Positions 7,136 through 9,255 of a stretch of DNA of 9,255 bases are shown one piece after another. The DNA is from an uncultured Clostridia bacterium (GTDB taxonomy: Bacteria > Bacillota > Clostridia > Christensenellales > Aristaeellaceae): positions 1 through 9,255 of the forward strand of contig CAKUCE010000123.1 in assembly GCA_934643535.1 (NCBI GenBank). The letters are read 5' to 3'. Each line of letters opens with the position of its first letter. The first letter of the stretch is position 1. The notes beneath the pieces were generated by a model. It worked only from the letters and a program-made list of their open reading frames with translations. It did no database searches and had not been told where the DNA came from. A program made the position numbers and the translations under genes.

Positions 7136-7200
7136 TCCGGCGAGCAAACGCCGCCGGAAGCTCGGCCATACGAGGAACGACCCTTTCAAAGGGCCGTTCC
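7136..7200 (+). other. Two hairpins in the leader of the WaaL-like gene
   Basis: The first hairpin pairs TCCGGCG (7136-7142) with CGCCGGA (7152-7158). The second pairs GGAACG (7174-7179) with CGTTCC (7195-7200) and CCCTT (7181-7185) with AAGGG (7189-7193), with a single A/C mismatch. The second ends 7 bases before the AAAGGAGG ribosome binding site. Neither is followed by a T-run, so they are not standard terminators. I find no clear promoter between glyQS and this gene. Confidence 0.45.
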
Positions 7201-7222
7201 GTCGCGTAAAGGAGGATTTTGC

Positions 7223-8635
7223 ATGCCCCTATCCGCGTGGGATCAGCGTCAGAGCCGATGGAACCGGCTTCATCTGAGCGTTGTGCTGCTGTGGTTTCTG
7301 GCCCTGCTGCTGGAACGCTTCCTGGTGGAAAGAGGAACGCTGCTGATCCAGAACCTGCTGATCCCGCTCAGTTTTCTTATGGCAGGCGCGTGGATGTTCC
7401 GCCGCCGGGAAAAAGCCGGGCCGGACTTCTGGCTTCTGGCTGGTTTCCTTTGCTGGTACGCCGTCACCCGCATTCTGAATGGTCAGCATTACCTGCAGGA
7501 TGAAACCGGCTTTCTGCCAAGACTGGGCTGCTTCATTCTCACGGTCTATCCGCTGGCTGCGGAATGGAAACCGGAAAGCCGGGAAAAAGCCTTTCGTTTT
7601 TGTTTGGCCTTCTTCACGGGCATTCTGACCGTGCTGGCGTGGGTGGCTCTGTACGCGGCCCTTCGCGGGGAGCCGGTGCAGCTCTTTTCTTTTTCCCGCG
7701 CCATTGGGTTTAACGACGTTTATGGCGCCCGCCTGAACCTTTGGGATCTGCATCCCAACGTGACTGCGGCGATCTTTATGGCCGGGTTCGGAATGAGCTT
7801 GTGCGGCGTTTCCCTTGCCCGGCGCTGGCCGGCCAAAGCGGCTTATGCCGTCGCCGCCGTCAGCCTGTTCGCGTCGGCCAGTCTGACGGTCAGCCGCACG
7901 GCGATGATCGCCGCGTCGCTGGAGGCCGCCGGTTTCGTTTTTCTGCTGGTAAGCGGACGGCTCCCCTCGAAAAAGAAGGCGCTCTGCGTTCTGCTGGCCC
8001 TGCTGCTGGCCTGCGGCACGGCCTACGGAGCCTACAAGGGATACGAGGCCATCGTCAGCGGCGTAGCGTCGGCAAGTCAGGCGCTGCATCGCGCGGCAGA
8101 AACTTCCGTTCCGGCTCCCACCGTCTCGCAAACGGACGAGGAGGCGTCCGCCAGTCCGGAAAGCGAAGGGATCGTTCCCCAGAATCGGGATCTGAAGCAG
8201 GATCTTCGCACCCTGACCGGTCGTACCGACGCTATTTACGGCGCGGCGCTCCCGGTTCTGAAACAGCGTCCCTCCATTCTGCTGACCGGCAGTCTGGAAG
8301 GCGAAACCATCGGCGTCGCCTCCCGTATGGCCGGACGACCGCTGTACCACTGGCATAATTCCCTGCTGCAAACGCTGATGCTTACCGGGATTCCCGGCTT
8401 GCTGATGGCTGGGGCCTTTCTGGTGCTGGTGGTGATCGCCGGCATTCGAACCTTCTTTTCCGCCAAAGCGCCCCTGTACCGGCGGCTGCTGGTGCTGCCT
8501 GTGGCCGGACTGTGCCTGCAGGGAATGCTGGAAATCTACCTGTTTGGTCAGGTGGAAGCGCCGTTTTACTTCTTTCTGGTCCTTTCAGGCTATCTGCTTG
8601 CTTTTGACCGGGAAAACCGCGTGCGGGATCAATAG
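7223..8635 (+). CDS. O-antigen ligase/polymerase-like membrane protein (Wzy_C/WaaL superfamily)
   Basis: This 470-residue multi-pass membrane protein probably joins or polymerises lipid-linked glycans on the outer face of the cytoplasmic membrane. Hydrophobic segments occur near 18-30, 44-58, 68-80, 101-113, 126-147, 180-198, 205-218, 228-244, 253-268, 383-408, 421-439 and 446-460. The family hallmark is the large external loop (about 270-382), here with an Ala/Ser/Glu-rich part at 290-318, then GRTDAIYGAALPVLKQRP (333-350), an LLTGSLEG turn, and HWHNSLLQTLMLTGIPGLLM (376-395), whose His378-Asn is the usual conserved region. LHPNVTAA (176-183) and SRTAM (224-228) are also typical. ATG 7223 has an ideal AAAGGAGG at a 7-base gap. 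In a Gram-positive cell such proteins serve capsule, teichoic-type polymers or protein glycosylation; the substrate cannot be read here. Nearby ugd suggests glucuronate-containing glycan, but weakly. Confidence 0.85.
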   Translation: MPLSAWDQRQSRWNRLHLSVVLLWFLALLLERFLVERGTLLIQNLLIPLSFLMAGAWMFRRREKAGPDFWLLAGFLCWYAVTRILNGQHYLQDETGFLPRLGCFILTVYPLAAEWKPESREKAFRFCLAFFTGILTVLAWVALYAALRGEPVQLFSFSRAIGFNDVYGARLNLWDLHPNVTAAIFMAGFGMSLCGVSLARRWPAKAAYAVAAVSLFASASLTVSRTAMIAASLEAAGFVFLLVSGRLPSKKKALCVLLALLLACGTAYGAYKGYEAIVSGVASASQALHRAAETSVPAPTVSQTDEEASASPESEGIVPQNRDLKQDLRTLTGRTDAIYGAALPVLKQRPSILLTGSLEGETIGVASRMAGRPLYHWHNSLLQTLMLTGIPGLLMAGAFLVLVVIAGIRTFFSAKAPLYRRLLVLPVAGLCLQGMLEIYLFGQVEAPFYFFLVLSGYLLAFDRENRVRDQ

Positions 8636-8643
8636 CGTTTTTT

Positions 8644-8674
8644 AAACTGCGGCAGCGTTCTGCCGCGGTTTTTT
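8644..8674 (+). terminator. Rho-independent terminator of the WaaL-like gene
   Basis: CTGCGGCAG (8647-8655) pairs with CTGCCGCGG (8660-8668), with one T-G wobble and a CGTT tetraloop, followed by TTTTTT. Flanking AAA (8644-8646) can extend the stem with the first Ts. It lies 8 bases after the stop codon and marks the change from GC-rich to AT-rich DNA. Confidence 0.92.
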
Positions 8675-8903
8675 CATATTTGCCTCAGCATTTGAAGAAC
8701 TTTGACGAGAACGAGGAGTATTTGTTTCCAATTTATCAGTGAATAGATGATTTGGCAATCTGTATCCCGCAACTTTTAAAATTTGATAATTCTTTTCAAA
8801 GCGTGTCTATTTTGTGCAGAAAGCCAGAATATTTGTTTTTCTGTAAAACAGACGGAAAAATATTGTTCTACGGATTGTGAATCTTTTTTTATTGCTGCTC
8901 TTG
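8675..8903. other. AT-rich intergenic region with a possible gene relic and a hairpin
   Basis: I find no complete gene in this stretch. The plus-strand frame 8680-8742 reads like a short piece of coding sequence ending in TGA (HLKNFDENEEYLFPIYQ at 8689-8739) but has no start or ribosome binding site, so it may be a decayed gene end or chance. An imperfect hairpin has 16-base arms at 8828-8843 and 8849-8864 with a 5-base loop. The minus strand has open frames, but they are unsupported and antisense to the following gene. Confidence 0.4.
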
Positions 8904-8912
8904 TGCTATAAT
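8904..8912 (+). promoter_or_regulatory. Extended -10 promoter of the EF-hand-like gene
   Basis: A perfect TATAAT (8907-8912) directly preceded by TGC (8904-8906) forms an extended -10 element. At 17 bases upstream there is only a T-tract (8884-8890) and no true -35 box, as expected for extended -10 promoters. The leader would be about 47 bases. Confidence 0.65.
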
Positions 8913-8965
8913 TAAGAAAATGAAAATAAGTCGTTTGATAAATCGCAGCTGAGGAGGATATATCT

Positions 8966-9255
8966 ATGGTTAATAAGGAAAAAAAGTTCATCGAAAATGC
9001 AAAAAAGGCTGTCATTCAAAAGTTGGATCAGGATGGAAACGGAAAACTGGACATCTGCGATGTCATTATAATTGCTGTGAAAACACCGGGCGTTCATATT
9101 GACCGGGCATCTTTTTTGCACAAGGAGTTGTTTAAAAATCACCCGGAAGAAATAGTTGAAAAAGCGATTGCTGAAACACCTTCCGAAGCAGGAATACCTT
9201 CGGAAGAAATCGAACGCATTGCCAATGAAGTCATCAAATTCGAACGCAACTGTGT
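8966..9255 (+). CDS. Partial: N-terminus of a protein with an EF-hand/dockerin-like loop, possibly EcsC family
   Basis: The gene runs off the window after 96 full codons. ATG 8966 has GAGGAGG (8951-8957) at an 8-base gap and an extended -10 promoter upstream. The translation starts MVNKEKKFIENAKKAVIQKL, followed by DQDGNGKLDICD (residues 21-32). This matches the calcium loop of EF-hands or dockerins: Asp at 1 and 3, Asn at 5, Gly at 6, Leu at 8, Asp at 9, and Asp rather than Glu at 12. The remainder is helical and charged (KTPGVHIDRASFLHKEL, then EIERIANEVIKFERN). There is no signal peptide in the visible part, so it looks cytosolic. I recall a similar N-terminus, a DGNGKLD loop and a 'TPG-hIDR' segment before an EcsC-type domain in clostridial proteins, but that domain would lie outside the window, so this is weak inference. 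Base composition is clearly more AT-rich than in the other genes. Confidence 0.75.
   Translation, partial: MVNKEKKFIENAKKAVIQKLDQDGNGKLDICDVIIIAVKTPGVHIDRASFLHKELFKNHPEEIVEKAIAETPSEAGIPSEEIERIANEVIKFERNC

Noticed and set aside
7229..8371. 380-residue minus-strand open frame
   Set aside because: It is the shadow of the membrane-protein gene: Arg/Gln/Gly-rich, with no hydrophobic or domain pattern and no start signal.
8776..9142. Two short minus-strand open frames in the AT-rich end
   Set aside because: They overlap the promoter, ribosome binding site and coding region of the EF-hand-like gene and have no start signals of their own.

Overview
The window looks like chromosomal DNA of a Gram-positive, fairly GC-rich member of the Clostridia (Oscillospirales/Christensenellales-like; this is inference). 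Supporting points are strong AGGAGG-type ribosome binding sites, sigma-A-type promoters, a surface protein ending in a PQTGD sorting signal, a single-chain (alpha2-type) glycyl-tRNA synthetase, and an Ugd ending in the typical VYTRDLF tail. I see no plasmid, phage, insertion-sequence, CRISPR or tRNA/rRNA gene signatures.

Layout. Bases 1-223 are GC-rich, rich in small palindromes and probably non-coding. A minus-strand gene (224-1072) encodes an RlmA-type 23S rRNA guanine-N1 methyltransferase. Divergent from it, 1286-2314 encodes NAD-type glyceraldehyde-3-phosphate dehydrogenase, with a clear promoter and a strong terminator. Next (2539-4155), with its own promoter and terminator, is a 538-residue secreted, probably sortase-anchored protein that I cannot assign to a family. 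A minus-strand UDP-glucose 6-dehydrogenase gene (4225-5481) is divergent from glycyl-tRNA synthetase (5683-7062); their back-to-back promoters are both close to consensus. After a 160-base region with three hairpins comes an integral membrane protein of the O-antigen ligase/polymerase (Wzy_C/WaaL) superfamily (7223-8635), closed by a strong terminator. The last stretch (8675-9255) is AT-rich. It holds an intergenic region with a possible gene relic and a large hairpin, then the start of a gene (8966 to beyond the edge) for a protein with an EF-hand/dockerin-like calcium loop, possibly an EcsC-type protein.

How the genes fit together. Most are independent single-gene units, as the promoter/terminator pairs show, so this is mainly a housekeeping region: glycolysis, translation and rRNA modification. 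The envelope theme is shared by ugd (UDP-glucuronate supply), the WaaL-fold enzyme (glycan polymerisation or transfer) and the anchored surface protein, but no glycosyltransferases, flippase or sortase lie in the window, so a joint pathway is only a suggestion. I did not find convincing evidence of a new multi-gene system. The two most open items are the unassigned surface protein and the truncated EF-hand-like gene.
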